Shown: positions 20,226 to 30,186 of the stretch, one piece after another | Numbering within the stretch: the stretch's first letter is position 1 | Layout of the letters: every line of letters starts with the position of its first letter | Source of the DNA: an uncultured Gammaproteobacteria bacterium | Lineage (GTDB): Bacteria; Pseudomonadota; Gammaproteobacteria; Enterobacterales; Psychrobiaceae | DNA length: 64,000 bases | Reading direction: 5' to 3' | Assembly (NCBI GenBank): GCA_913060565.1 | Contig: CAJXRU010000001.1 | Location: forward strand, 1-64,000 | The notes under the pieces: generated by a model | Told to the model about the DNA's origin: nothing | Databases searched by the model: none | Seen by the model: only the letters and a program-made list of their open reading frames with translations | Position numbers and translations under genes: made by a program

Positions 20226-21998
20226 TTACAGCTCACACATCGGTTGGCTAGTCAGAGTTTGACTGATTATTTTTTGCAACATATCAGTGTTTATTTTTAA
20301 CTGACGTAAATTAGTGATGAGGCGATTATCTGCTAAAAGTTCACTTAGTGATAATTGATGATACACATGATGGGTGAGATACATCGCTAACTCCAAACCT
20401 ACAATGAGTTCTCGTTCGGCGCCAGCATTCTGAGCTTGTGATGTATTACTGGCAGAAAGTGCATTAACAATGGAGGGTTGTGGCGCCCATATTTTAGCAA
20501 GTGCCATGCTGACCTTTTGCTGTTTCGCGCTATTGTTATGGCCTGCAAGGCTATAAGCATGATGAACATGACACTGAGTAATATCTAAAGTGCGTTTGCG
20601 AGCACCATTGATAATGGTGCGCTCTAAATAAAGCGGTGCTAAATTAAGTAAGATGAAAATAGCGAGTTGATGAGGCTGCACGTGCTGACATTGCTGGGCA
20701 ATCCATTGACTTGTAGATACTGCAAAGTTTATTTTTTGGCGTAACGTTTTACCGTTGATAAAGGTAAATTGACTCAGTTGTGATTCGAGTGCCAAACGAC
20801 TTAACAACGGCTTTGCTTGCGCATAACCCGCCATTTGTAACGCATGAAAACTACTATTGAACTGGCTACTTGGGTATTGCTGTTGTAGGTGCTTTATCAG
20901 TTGATCGCCAAGTACGGGTTGACGTGCAATTAATTCGCTAATGGTTTCTTGTTCCGGAATATGGGCACTAAGTTCGTTAAATAATAGCGTTAAGTCATCA
21001 CTTGGCTTTAATCGTTGTGTTTGGTCGCTAATATCTTCTAAGGGCTGATCAATAAATTCATGTAAGCTTTGATTAATGATACGTTCTGAAATAGCACTAG
21101 GCGGGGCTAAATAGTGCTTAAGCGTGTCAATCTCATGTTGTTGTGTCGCTGACTCAAACTGCAAGTGGCCTTGTTCAATACTAAAGGCTTGGCAATGCAA
21201 TTCGTTTGTATAATGAGATACCTGCGTAATTAATGCATGCTGAGTTTTATTGAGTTTGTAAATGAGACCCGGTAATGGTTTGTCTACTAAACTAATCAGC
21301 AGATTTAATAAATCGATATCATAATGTTGACGATGTTGTGATAGGTAGGATAACGCCTGTTTGGTGCGATAACCTGCGCGATTGATACGCGGAGAAGTTA
21401 AATCAATAAACTTAGCAATGAGGGACAACATCCGCATATTATCAGTGAGCTGGTGGTGCGTGATTTTTGTCGGAAAACCGCTTCCGTCAAGTAATTCGCG
21501 ATGGCTAATGACATCGCTTAATGCGCTTTTTTCAATGACATGATACTTATTTAAAAACTGGCCACTGCTGATCGGGTGTTGCTGATATTGCTTAACCTGT
21601 TGCGGTGATAGTTTCTTTTGCTCAAAGAGCGACGCTGAGATCCCTGTTAACAATAGGCTGAGATTCATTGTTAACGCGCTACTAATAAATAGTTTTGCAT
21701 GTTGACCGTGATAGTGCTGACGATGGCAAAACTTAGCGGCAATAATGCCTTGGCAAAAAGCATGATTAGTGTGGGGCAAAAAATGCTTTGGATAACAGAG
21801 CGCTTGCCCTAATACCAGATCACTATTCTCTTCGTTGAGGCTAAACAACCAGTCACTTAGTACTAAAATCTGTGCTTTCAATCGCTTCACGGCGCCTAAT
21901 GTCAATTCTTGCGTCAATTGCTCAAAGGTAGCATTGAGTTGTGTTTGCTGTTCGAGGCACTTAGCGGTTAATAAAACTGGCTCTTTAGGCGCGTTCAT
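20226..21998 (-). CDS. Degenerate HD-GYP plus HDOD-domain signalling protein
   Basis: 590 residues. The first half (about 60-260) aligns with HD-GYP phosphodiesterases: HPISSGQFLNK and SHRELLDGSGFP are visible, but the catalytic His-Asp of the HD motif is missing (SALTMNLSLLL stands where an ALLHDIGK pattern is expected). It is therefore probably catalytically dead. The second half (about 330-560) looks like an HDOD domain (ETISELIARQPVLGDQLIKHL, FHALQMAGYAQAKPLLSRL). Its ATG overlaps the xni stop by four bases (ATGA), so it is cotranslated with xni and ppnN. Its role is unknown, and it may act as a c-di-GMP or nucleotide-responsive scaffold. Confidence 0.75.
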   Translation of the reverse strand: MNAPKEPVLLTAKCLEQQTQLNATFEQLTQELTLGAVKRLKAQILVLSDWLFSLNEENSDLVLGQALCYPKHFLPHTNHAFCQGIIAAKFCHRQHYHGQHAKLFISSALTMNLSLLLTGISASLFEQKKLSPQQVKQYQQHPISSGQFLNKYHVIEKSALSDVISHRELLDGSGFPTKITHHQLTDNMRMLSLIAKFIDLTSPRINRAGYRTKQALSYLSQHRQHYDIDLLNLLISLVDKPLPGLIYKLNKTQHALITQVSHYTNELHCQAFSIEQGHLQFESATQQHEIDTLKHYLAPPSAISERIINQSLHEFIDQPLEDISDQTQRLKPSDDLTLLFNELSAHIPEQETISELIARQPVLGDQLIKHLQQQYPSSQFNSSFHALQMAGYAQAKPLLSRLALESQLSQFTFINGKTLRQKINFAVSTSQWIAQQCQHVQPHQLAIFILLNLAPLYLERTIINGARKRTLDITQCHVHHAYSLAGHNNSAKQQKVSMALAKIWAPQPSIVNALSASNTSQAQNAGAERELIVGLELAMYLTHHVYHQLSLSELLADNRLITNLRQLKINTDMLQKIISQTLTSQPMCEL

Positions 21999-22807
21999 GA
22001 GGAGGGTTTATCCGTCGTAGGAGCTATGTAGGCATAATTACGTAAGTTGATGCCCAATGCAATATCTTGTTTTAGTAAGACAAGTCGATAGCTGGTTTGG
22101 GCTTGTTCTTTAGCGGCGAGCAATTTATTGAGGAGTTTATTGTCGGGATCGCTGCAAGAAAAAGCCGTTTTTAAATCACCAAACTCTGACAAAATTGACA
22201 GTGCCGCTTTTGGGCCCATGCCACTAACTCCTGGGATTTTATTACCACTTTGGCCAACAATAGCCCAATAATCGAGTAACTGTTGTGGGCGCACGTTAAA
22301 CTTACGATAAACTTGTTCATGATGAACCCATTGACCTGAGAAGTGATCCCAAATGTTGATTCCTTGTGGAATCAACTGCCAAAACCCACTATCTGTCGAG
22401 ATGATTGTGCACTGGTTGTTATGCTGACTAATCTTGTGGGCCAAGGTTGCAATAATATCGTCAGCTTCATCATGGGCAGGTACTATCGACTGTACACCTA
22501 TATTTTGCCAATGTTGGCGAATGCTTGGCAATAGAGAGTTTAAGTCTTCTGCCATTGGTTTACGGTCTGCTTTGTACTCAGGGTAAAATGTCTTACGCCA
22601 ATGGTCACCATCACCGTCGAATACGGCAATGATATGACTAGGACGATGCCCTTTTATGAGTTTGCGAAGTGCTTGATTGGTTAAATCAATAAGCTGTTGG
22701 CTGTCAAGTTGCGCGGTTTTTGAAAAACCGCGCAATGCGCCGTCAATTCGCCTAATAAGATTTAGGGCATCAACGAGTACAACGTGAATAGGTGTTTTAT
22801 TGCTCAT
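21995..22807 (-). CDS. xni: Flap endonuclease Xni (exonuclease IX family)
   Basis: 270 residues (E. coli 251). It resembles the 5'-nuclease domain of DNA polymerase I. The acidic metal ligands VLVDALNLIRR and VFDGDGDHWRK, STDSGFWQL and the DNA-binding H3TH motif GVSGMGPKAALSIL are all present. The C-terminal tail is slightly long. The start overlaps the end of ppnN by 11 bases. In E. coli, xni and ppnN are also near neighbours. Confidence 0.92.
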   Translation of the reverse strand: MSNKTPIHVVLVDALNLIRRIDGALRGFSKTAQLDSQQLIDLTNQALRKLIKGHRPSHIIAVFDGDGDHWRKTFYPEYKADRKPMAEDLNSLLPSIRQHWQNIGVQSIVPAHDEADDIIATLAHKISQHNNQCTIISTDSGFWQLIPQGINIWDHFSGQWVHHEQVYRKFNVRPQQLLDYWAIVGQSGNKIPGVSGMGPKAALSILSEFGDLKTAFSCSDPDNKLLNKLLAAKEQAQTSYRLVLLKQDIALGINLRNYAYIAPTTDKPSS

Positions 22808-24161
22808 CTTTAATTATTTGGTAGCACGGCTCGTAAGCGCTTCCTGGTAGTTTCATACGGCATTGGGTAACAAAGCTTTGTAATAAAATATCCATTTTAT
22901 CCATTAATTCTACATCGCCTGATAGTTGATACAGGCCATGTTCTTTAATAGCTAAAATGCTTTCTTGTTTTACATTGCCCGCAACGATACCAGAAAACGC
23001 ACAACGAAGGTTAGCGGCAAGTGATTGAATGTTATCTGTTGGGTGTAAACTCAGCAGGCTCATATTGTTGTGTGTCGGTTCAAATGGTTGTTGAAATGCG
23101 ACAGGGATGTGCAAGCTCCAGTTGAAACGGTAAGAATCTTCCCGCTCTTTTCGATAAGCTCGGACATCTGCCATCCCTTGTTTCATTAGTTTTCCAACCT
23201 TGGCGGGATCATCGACGACTATCGTATATAAACTTTGTGCTTTAGGGCCTAGCGTCGTACCAATGAATTTATCAATTTGCTCAAAGTACGCCTTACTGTC
23301 TTTAGGTCCGGTGAGAATTAATGGAAATGGATAGTCTTTATTTTTTTCATCAAGCAAGATGCCAAGTAAGTATAACAACTCTTCTGCCGTGCCAGCGCCA
23401 CCCGGAAAAATGACAATGCCATGACCAACACGAACAAAGGCTTCAAGGCGCTTTTCGATATCTGGCAAGATGACTAATTCATTAACAATTTGATTTGGTG
23501 GCTCTGCCGCAATAATCGATGGCTCTGTAAGACCAATATAACGTCTGTTCTCAACGCGTTGCTTGGCGTGGCCTATGGTGGCGCCTTTCATTGGGCCTTC
23601 CATCGCTCCGGGTCCACAACCTGTACATATATTAAGTTCACGTAGTCCGAGTTCGTAACCAACATCACGGGTGTATTGATATTCGATGGCATTAATTGAA
23701 TGCCCACCCCAACACACGACAATATTGGGATCAATAGGATCGGTAATGAGTTTTGCGTTACGCAGCCCTCTAAAAACTCGGTTGGTGATGAAATGTCCTT
23801 CGTCATCAGTGCTGGCAACTTGATCAAGATAATGATCACTTAAGTAGACGATATCTCTTAATGTCGAAAAGAGGTGTTCTTGAATACCGACGATGATATT
23901 GCCATCAACAAAGGCATCTTGAGGTGGGTTAATAAGCGCTAATTGGGCGCCACGTTCTCGGATAACCACTTCAATGTCAAAGTCTTTATGCTTTTCCATC
24001 AAAGCATCGGCATCATCAGTTTCGATACCTGAACACAATACGGCTAAGGCACAACGCCTAAAGAGTTGATAATGAGTAGAATTAACGTTGTTTTGTAAGC
24101 GTGATGCTTCAATTTGAGAAAGTTGTTCTAAGCTGCCTCTTGGGCTGATTTTTACGATCAT
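22797..24161 (-). CDS. ppnN: Nucleotide 5'-monophosphate nucleosidase PpnN
   Basis: 454 residues from the ATG at 24161, preceded by AAGGAGTGTCT. The length equals E. coli PpnN (YgdH) and the start aligns with its MITHISPLGS end. It hydrolyses purine and pyrimidine nucleoside monophosphates to base and ribose 5-phosphate and in E. coli is stimulated by (p)ppGpp. The LOG-fold motif is visible (FPGGAGTAEELLYLLG), as is CTGCGPGAMEGPMKGA. A longer frame to 24188 has no better ribosome site. Confidence 0.94.
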   Translation of the reverse strand: MIVKISPRGSLEQLSQIEASRLQNNVNSTHYQLFRRCALAVLCSGIETDDADALMEKHKDFDIEVVIRERGAQLALINPPQDAFVDGNIIVGIQEHLFSTLRDIVYLSDHYLDQVASTDDEGHFITNRVFRGLRNAKLITDPIDPNIVVCWGGHSINAIEYQYTRDVGYELGLRELNICTGCGPGAMEGPMKGATIGHAKQRVENRRYIGLTEPSIIAAEPPNQIVNELVILPDIEKRLEAFVRVGHGIVIFPGGAGTAEELLYLLGILLDEKNKDYPFPLILTGPKDSKAYFEQIDKFIGTTLGPKAQSLYTIVVDDPAKVGKLMKQGMADVRAYRKEREDSYRFNWSLHIPVAFQQPFEPTHNNMSLLSLHPTDNIQSLAANLRCAFSGIVAGNVKQESILAIKEHGLYQLSGDVELMDKMDILLQSFVTQCRMKLPGSAYEPCYQIIKDEQ

Positions 24162-24588
24162 AGACACTCCTTGTAAATCTATTACCAATCAAAGATCAAC
24201 ACCCCCTAATCTCAGGTTAGTTGTTGATTGGCTTATCTTCAACTTAGCACTTATCACTTTGATTTTACAGTAAGCTCTAGGGTTTGTTGAACTTTTCGGT
24301 TCGAATTTTGTTCAATCTAAAAGGATTTTGGGCAAGGCATGAGGATTGATGCTGGGTTTACCCCAGTGAATGACGAATAACGCCGCACAAAATACTTTTA
24401 GGTGAATCCTACGGACAGCATTTGTTTGTTATTTCTACGGCGTTATCGCCTATTCGTGTATTGCTACATGGATGTAGCTCATTAGGATAATGCAGGAGCT
24501 ATTATCGAGCCAGCTACACCACATAGGCTCTGCCTTGTAGAACCCCCAAACAAATTGCTGCAAAAATGAACTCAAAAGCCAACAAACC
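24162..24588. other. Gene-free stretch with a dispersed-repeat palindrome
   Basis: About 427 bases without a credible gene. CTACATGGATGTAG at 24464-24477 is the inverse of the CTACATCC/CTGCATCC palindromes at 30.2 kb. The surrounding text (TTACCCCAGTGAATGACG, GGCGTTATCGCCTATTCG) also looks like decayed intergenic repeat rather than coding DNA. The right end (24540-24588) is the 3' flank of the diguanylate cyclase gene. The ppnN promoter should lie at about 24165-24300 but I cannot pick it with confidence. Confidence 0.55.
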
Positions 24589-25986
24589 CTAGTAAATAAT
24601 AACGCGGTCGCGCCCTTGGCGTTTTGCTTGATAGAGGGCTTTGTCTGCGCGATCAAAACTTACTTGGCGATCTGAATCACCCGCTTTGACCTTAGTGACG
24701 CCAATCGATAATGTAATTTGTACTTTCTTATCTTTAAACTTAAATGGAATTGATTTTATGCGCTCACGCAGGCGGTTAAGTACCGTATTAATAGCGTTTT
24801 GCGGCAGTTCTGGAATAAGTAAGACGAACTCTTCGCCGCCATAACGAGCAATAAACTCACTATCGCGAATGGAGTTGCTAAGTGCTCCCGCAATGACTTG
24901 CAATGTTTTGTCGCCAGCACTGTGTCCATAATTGTCATTGATAGATTTAAAATTATCAATATCCGCAACAGCAACCCATAATGCTTGACCAGATTGTTTA
25001 GCTGCCGAAAAGTTTGATTCAAATTTTTGTTCTAAGGCTTTTCGATTTGGCAGCTTGGTCAGAGAGTCTTGCATATTAATAAGCCGCTGCTCAACTAGTT
25101 GTGAATGATAAGTAGAAGCCTCTTGCTCTGTTTGTGCCAATTTTTTATTGAGTTTATCTATTTGTTTTTGTTGCAGCGTAAATAACTTGCTATCAATGTC
25201 TGTTTTATCAACTAAAGCATTCTGTAACAGCGTAATTTCATTGCCCAGTGCTTTGGCATCTGAATCACTAACCTTCATGCGCTTAGATAAGGCTTTTAGG
25301 TTACCAACATTATGCTGGCTAGCCTTGTCCCATTGCTGTTGCTGCTGTTGTCCTGCGCGGCCAATATCTTCGCTCTGTTGATTGATAACCTTTAACTCAC
25401 TAATTTCACGATGAATGTCTTTAACAAAGTATTTCGAATGCTCTTTTTCGCTGAGCATGCTCTTTAATAAAAGGGCTATGACCTCTTCAACATTCCCAAG
25501 TAGTTGTTCGGTGGTTTCGACGGTAGATAGGGCACCCGCTAACTCGTTGAGCGCAGAGTGCAGTTGGTAATGAATATCAATAGTTTCATAAAGATGGGTT
25601 AGGTTGTCTTTATGGGTCAATATTAGCGTCCCTTGTTCCTCTTTTACACCATTGAGTTCATTGGTTAATTGAGCCGAGACTTGGGCATACAGTGTGATAA
25701 AGCGCTCTAGTTGATTCATCACTAATTGTAGCGAACTAGCTGTAATTTCAGGGATGTCTTTGGTGGAAACTGTATCTACTGAAATCAATTCTAATGCATC
25801 GATATGCTGCGTAAATTCTAACTGCTTTTGTTTGATAAACTGTGTTAGAGCGATTTTTAAATTATTTTGCGTGGCACTGTTAATAGTCGTTTTTTCTTCA
25901 TTGAATAACAAACGCAAGATCTCTTCATCAAAATGAGGAGATTGTTTCATCAATGCTTGTAGTTGCGCTAAGAGATTATCGAGCAT
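24589..25986 (-). CDS. Diguanylate cyclase (GGDEF) with N-terminal coiled coil
   Basis: 465 residues, apparently cytoplasmic. The helical N-terminal region (about 1-300, with coiled coil near 225-300) resembles that of the two-domain polar-localised cyclases of marine gammaproteobacteria. The C-terminal GGDEF domain (about 305-465) has the active-site YGGEEFVLL near residue 382. The upstream inhibitory site reads RDSE instead of RxxD, so product inhibition by c-di-GMP may be weak. It lies 25 bases downstream of the TPR/pseudo-GGDEF gene, suggesting one transcript. Confidence 0.93.
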   Translation of the reverse strand: MLDNLLAQLQALMKQSPHFDEEILRLLFNEEKTTINSATQNNLKIALTQFIKQKQLEFTQHIDALELISVDTVSTKDIPEITASSLQLVMNQLERFITLYAQVSAQLTNELNGVKEEQGTLILTHKDNLTHLYETIDIHYQLHSALNELAGALSTVETTEQLLGNVEEVIALLLKSMLSEKEHSKYFVKDIHREISELKVINQQSEDIGRAGQQQQQQWDKASQHNVGNLKALSKRMKVSDSDAKALGNEITLLQNALVDKTDIDSKLFTLQQKQIDKLNKKLAQTEQEASTYHSQLVEQRLINMQDSLTKLPNRKALEQKFESNFSAAKQSGQALWVAVADIDNFKSINDNYGHSAGDKTLQVIAGALSNSIRDSEFIARYGGEEFVLLIPELPQNAINTVLNRLRERIKSIPFKFKDKKVQITLSIGVTKVKAGDSDRQVSFDRADKALYQAKRQGRDRVIIY

Positions 25987-26011
25987 GTATTTGTCCGAGT
26001 CATTTTACTAA

Positions 26012-28198
26012 TTACAGATCGTAGTATGGAATACTTTGCCAATCAATATCTTGATCTATTCCTGTCTCAACAGTCAACATGTGATTATTAACAAGTTGTA
26101 ACCACTCTTTTCGTGTCGGACAGGTAAACATTGCTGTGCTACTGTTGTCTTTCTCTGTGAGGATTAACCAGTTGTTAATTGCTTCCCAAGACTGTTGTTG
26201 TTTAACCGCACTTAATGCTGTGAGAGATAGATTGACCATGTTTTTCGCTTGAATTAAGTTAACAGGCTTGTCCGTTGCTTTTTGTTTAATACAACCAAGC
26301 ATAATCGTATTTTGAGTTGCCAGCTCTTGCAGCTCATCAGGAATTAATGATTGATAATGTTTGATGAGTAGCGCAAATCGCTGACCCACCTGTTGAGTGT
26401 CTGGTGGCGTCTTAGCAAAAACAAACGTATCTTCGCTGAGTTTATACAACGGTTGTTCGATAAACTGGCTTAGCTCGCGAATGAGATGGAGCCGAAATGC
26501 TTGTGCTCGGTCAACGTCCATAACATCCAACAAATGAGTCAAAATTGGCAGTTTTAATGCGAAAACATGAGTGTGTTGAATGAAATGTTTATTGACCGTT
26601 TTTAGCAATAACTGTTCATTATGTAGGTACATAACTTGTGTCGCTTTATCAATATCATTTTGCTGTCGCCATGTCGTAATTTGACGTTTGGTTCGAAGAT
26701 AAATAATAAAACAAATAATGAGTAAGACGCTTAACACATAAAGCCATTGCGTCATGTTGTTTACGCTGCGCTTTTGTTGCGCTGAAATTAATTGCTGTTC
26801 ATTAAGTAAGTTCTTGGTGTCATAAAGGTTTGCTTTAAGATCGGCGTTATCTGACACAAATGACGTATTCTTTTCATCAAGCTTTTTGGTTAGTTCTTCA
26901 TTATTTTGCATTTGAATGGTCGAATAACGAGAAAAATACTGAGCAGCTTTTTCGTAATCTTTTAGTGCTAAATATGATTTGGCCAAATATTCGAGCGTTT
27001 GATGTTCTGCGTCAGTTTGCTTATGTTTAGTGGCAGCTGCCAGCGCTAATTCGCCATATTGAATTGTTGGCTGATACGACTGTTGAGAAAAATAAACTTC
27101 TGCCAGACGCAGGTGATTAGACATTAAGAAATAGCCATGGCCCATCGCTTTGAAATGCCTATTTGCTTCATGTAAGTATTCTAATGCTAATTTTATCTTT
27201 CCTTGTTCTTTATAAATTAGCCCAGAATTATGGGTTGCTAATGCAAGGTAATGATACCCTGTTTTCCCTTCCAGAATTTTAATCGCGTTAAGGTAATGCA
27301 TTAACGCTGAATTTAAATCGCCAGACTCCTCATAGGCAATGGCAAGATTATTATAGGCAGAAGGTAAGTGCGTTAACTTGTCTGTTTGCGCTTCACGAAA
27401 ACGTAATGACCGGGTAGCATAATCTATCGCTAAGTCATAGCGTTTGTTTTTTCGATAATAACGGGACAACTGATGAAGAATATCGGGACGGCGAGAGCTG
27501 TTGGTTGCCAATGCAATATCATAAGATTCAATAAGTTGTTGCTCTGCATTCGCGGGATCGTTTTTAGCAATATAATATTTTGCGAGTTCTAATGTTGGTG
27601 TTACTAAATAGCTTCTATCATCACTTTTCTTCGCCTGTGCTATCGCATTTTGAAGATATTCCTTTGCGTCATCAGGTTGTTTTAGAAACAAAAGCAGTGA
27701 CCCTAAACGATAATTAGCGACCACTGATAGCGCTAAAAAGTCTTGATCTTTTTTAGATTCATTAGATTGGCTTAATCGGGTAATTGTTTGCTCGAATATC
27801 GCAACAGCGTCGTCAAATTGATCAAGTCCAATCGCTGTATTCATGCTATGTAGGAACCACGCGTTGGCAGCGACAATTGGCTTAGTATCGCTCGATAGTT
27901 TATTGATTAATAAGTCAATGTTCTGTTTGGCGAGTTCATATTGAGAGGTATGATAAAGATAACCAGAAGCGACTATTAAATTATGGACGCTAGCATTCTC
28001 AATATCCTGTTGATGTTGATTAAACCATTGCTCTTTTTGTGATTTATCCATCGAACGATATTTTTTAACTTCTGGTAATTGTTCGGCAAAGAGTAATCGA
28101 TGAGTTACTGCATCAGTAGCGGCAACGGAAATCGAATAACTTAGCAATAAAATAGATAGGATACTTTTGGACAAAAACTGTAATGATTTCAAACTCAT
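26012..28198 (-). CDS. Membrane TPR protein with degenerate GGDEF-like domain
   Basis: 728 residues. There is a signal peptide (cleavage near 27, SISVAA), then a periplasmic array of about eight TPR units (about 60-420, for example SAYNNLAIAYEESGDLNSALMHY), a coiled stretch, one membrane helix (WLYVLSVLLIICFIIYL, near 490) and a C-terminal cytoplasmic domain. That domain has the size and order of GGDEF, but the active loop is replaced (YKLSEDTFVFAK where RYGGDEFVLL is expected). It is probably a sensor with a dead cyclase domain paired with the active cyclase downstream. The TPR and membrane parts are clear; the pseudo-GGDEF reading is inference. Confidence 0.78.
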   Translation of the reverse strand: MSLKSLQFLSKSILSILLLSYSISVAATDAVTHRLLFAEQLPEVKKYRSMDKSQKEQWFNQHQQDIENASVHNLIVASGYLYHTSQYELAKQNIDLLINKLSSDTKPIVAANAWFLHSMNTAIGLDQFDDAVAIFEQTITRLSQSNESKKDQDFLALSVVANYRLGSLLLFLKQPDDAKEYLQNAIAQAKKSDDRSYLVTPTLELAKYYIAKNDPANAEQQLIESYDIALATNSSRRPDILHQLSRYYRKNKRYDLAIDYATRSLRFREAQTDKLTHLPSAYNNLAIAYEESGDLNSALMHYLNAIKILEGKTGYHYLALATHNSGLIYKEQGKIKLALEYLHEANRHFKAMGHGYFLMSNHLRLAEVYFSQQSYQPTIQYGELALAAATKHKQTDAEHQTLEYLAKSYLALKDYEKAAQYFSRYSTIQMQNNEELTKKLDEKNTSFVSDNADLKANLYDTKNLLNEQQLISAQQKRSVNNMTQWLYVLSVLLIICFIIYLRTKRQITTWRQQNDIDKATQVMYLHNEQLLLKTVNKHFIQHTHVFALKLPILTHLLDVMDVDRAQAFRLHLIRELSQFIEQPLYKLSEDTFVFAKTPPDTQQVGQRFALLIKHYQSLIPDELQELATQNTIMLGCIKQKATDKPVNLIQAKNMVNLSLTALSAVKQQQSWEAINNWLILTEKDNSSTAMFTCPTRKEWLQLVNNHMLTVETGIDQDIDWQSIPYYDL

Positions 28199-28347
28199 TT
28201 AGTTACTTCACTCAATTTAAAATTACACTGTAATCAGCGCGGAATAATACCTTGTTACTTTTACAGCGCCATCTAGGCATTTCAAAGTAGCGGCTGGATA
28301 TATTATACTCTTCGCTGCTTTATTCCTATCACAACAAAGATAATAAA

Positions 28348-30129
28348 ATGATTAAAAAATTAGCCCTGAGTAGTTTGATGCTAGCTTGCTTTAGTGCAAA
28401 TGCTACTGTTGATTACAATATCGATTTAACTAAGCCAGAGCATCATGTTGGCAAAGTAACTATGACCCTGCCAGCAGGTAGTAATTCACCAAGTGTTATG
28501 ATGCCGGCATGGCGCACTGGTAAGTATAAAATTTTAGATTTGGCCAACGGTGTTCGCCATTTTAAAGCGACTGATGCCAAAGGTAACGAGTTATCATTCG
28601 AGCATACAGACAAAGCAACTTGGGTGATTAATAATCCGAGTCAAGATGAAATTACCGTAAGCTACACCGTTTACGCGAATGATTTAGGCACTCGTACTCG
28701 TCATATTGATGATAGCCATGCTTATTTGGATGCAACGGGGATTTTTATGTACGATCCTGCTCGTCGCCAAGAAGATATTAGAGTGACTTTAGATGTGCCT
28801 GAAACATGGAAAACTTATGCGGGTATGACACGTGCCGGTGAGCATCAGTTTGTTGCTGATAACTACGACATTTTAGTCGATTCTCCAATTGAAACAGGTA
28901 TCAGTGAAGTCTTCGATTTTAAAGAAGATGGCAAAGATTACCAATTAGTGATTTGGGGTGAAGGTAACTACGACGCACCTGCAATGGCTAAAGATTTACA
29001 AAAAATGGTTAAATCGAGCCAAAATATTTGGCAGGGTTACCCATTTGATAACTATGTATTTATGGTACATGCGACAACCGATGCTCGCGGAGCCACTGAG
29101 CATTTGAATTCAACGGTTATTCAACGTAAACGTTTCACTTTTGCGCCTCGCAAACAGTATTTAAGTTTCTTGAATACAGCTGCGCATGAGTTTGTTCATA
29201 CGTGGAATGTTAAAGCGTATCGCCCACAAGGTGTTGCTGAATATAATTATCAACGTGAAAACTATACTGATTTGTTGTGGGTATCTGAAGGCTCAACCAG
29301 TTATTTCCAAGAGCATTTACTACAGCAATCTGATTTGATGTCGCAAAAAGAGTTCTTTAGCGCATTATCTCGCCGCATCGATGGTCATTTAAAGAAACCT
29401 GGTCGTAAAGTACAGTCAGTTGCCCAGTCTAGTCATGAAAGCTGGATTGCACTCCCGGGTGATTTTGCTTACAACAACAGTGTAAATATTTACTCTGAAG
29501 GTTACATGGCGTCATTAGCCATGGACTTCCAGTTACTGTCAGATTCTGATCTAAAAGCAGGCTACAGTGAACTCCACGGTGAGTTATTTAAACGCCACCG
29601 TCTACCTAAACCTTTTAATTCTCGTGACATGAAAACTATTGCTCAAGACTTAACGGGTAAAAGTTACGAAAACTGGTGGCAAGAAAACGTTGAGTCACCA
29701 ATTAAAATCGACTTTGACGCGCTGCTAGCAAAAGCTGGTTTAGAGTTTGTGTACCCTAAGAAAACCAAAGAGATTTCTACGACAGGTTTTTCAAGCTATG
29801 ACAAAAATGGTTTATTAACATTATCTCGTGTATTTGCTGATTCAGCAGCTTGGAAGGCTGGATTAACAACTGGTGACCAAATCGTAGCGATTAATGGCTT
29901 GAAAGTGACGCAAGGCAGTTTAAAAACTCGTTTAGCACAATACAAAATAGGTGACGAAGTAACAGTTACGTTATTTAGACGTGATCGATTGGAAGAAAAA
30001 ACGCTGACGTTAACGGCTAAAAAAGATAAAAAGCCAATGATCCGCGTTGTTGAGAGCCCAACTCATAAGCAAAAAGCATTTTATAAAGCTTGGCGCGGTG
30101 TTGAGTTAGAAGTTCCTAAGAAGAAATAA
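28348..30129 (+). CDS. M61 family metallopeptidase with PDZ domain
   Basis: 593 residues with a Sec signal peptide (MIKKLALSSLMLACFSANA). It has an N-terminal beta domain, then a gluzincin catalytic domain with HEFVH at residues 280-284 and the downstream glutamate region LLWVSEGSTSYFQE. A C-terminal PDZ domain lies at about 475-560 (SRVFADSAAWKAGLTTGDQIVAINGLKV). This matches M61 glycyl aminopeptidase-type enzymes, probably periplasmic. It is monocistronic, with a strong terminator after it. Confidence 0.93.
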   Translation: MIKKLALSSLMLACFSANATVDYNIDLTKPEHHVGKVTMTLPAGSNSPSVMMPAWRTGKYKILDLANGVRHFKATDAKGNELSFEHTDKATWVINNPSQDEITVSYTVYANDLGTRTRHIDDSHAYLDATGIFMYDPARRQEDIRVTLDVPETWKTYAGMTRAGEHQFVADNYDILVDSPIETGISEVFDFKEDGKDYQLVIWGEGNYDAPAMAKDLQKMVKSSQNIWQGYPFDNYVFMVHATTDARGATEHLNSTVIQRKRFTFAPRKQYLSFLNTAAHEFVHTWNVKAYRPQGVAEYNYQRENYTDLLWVSEGSTSYFQEHLLQQSDLMSQKEFFSALSRRIDGHLKKPGRKVQSVAQSSHESWIALPGDFAYNNSVNIYSEGYMASLAMDFQLLSDSDLKAGYSELHGELFKRHRLPKPFNSRDMKTIAQDLTGKSYENWWQENVESPIKIDFDALLAKAGLEFVYPKKTKEISTTGFSSYDKNGLLTLSRVFADSAAWKAGLTTGDQIVAINGLKVTQGSLKTRLAQYKIGDEVTVTLFRRDRLEEKTLTLTAKKDKKPMIRVVESPTHKQKAFYKAWRGVELEVPKKK

Positions 30130-30145
30130 ACTTCTTACTTCGCAT

Positions 30146-30180
30146 AAAAAAAGCGGTTGAAGAAATTCAACCGCTTTTTT
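30146..30180. terminator. Bidirectional terminator after the M61 peptidase gene
   Basis: AAAAAAGCGGTTGAA pairs with TTCAACCGCTTTTTT around a 4-base loop. A-tract and T-tract flank both sides. It could also end rdgC transcripts from the right. Confidence 0.88.
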
Positions 30181-30186
30181 ATGTTC

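Noticed and set aside
24162-24588. Possible RNA gene or tRNA in the 427-base gap
   Set aside because: I found no cloverleaf, CCA end or conserved RNA motif. The only clear structure is the dispersed palindrome.
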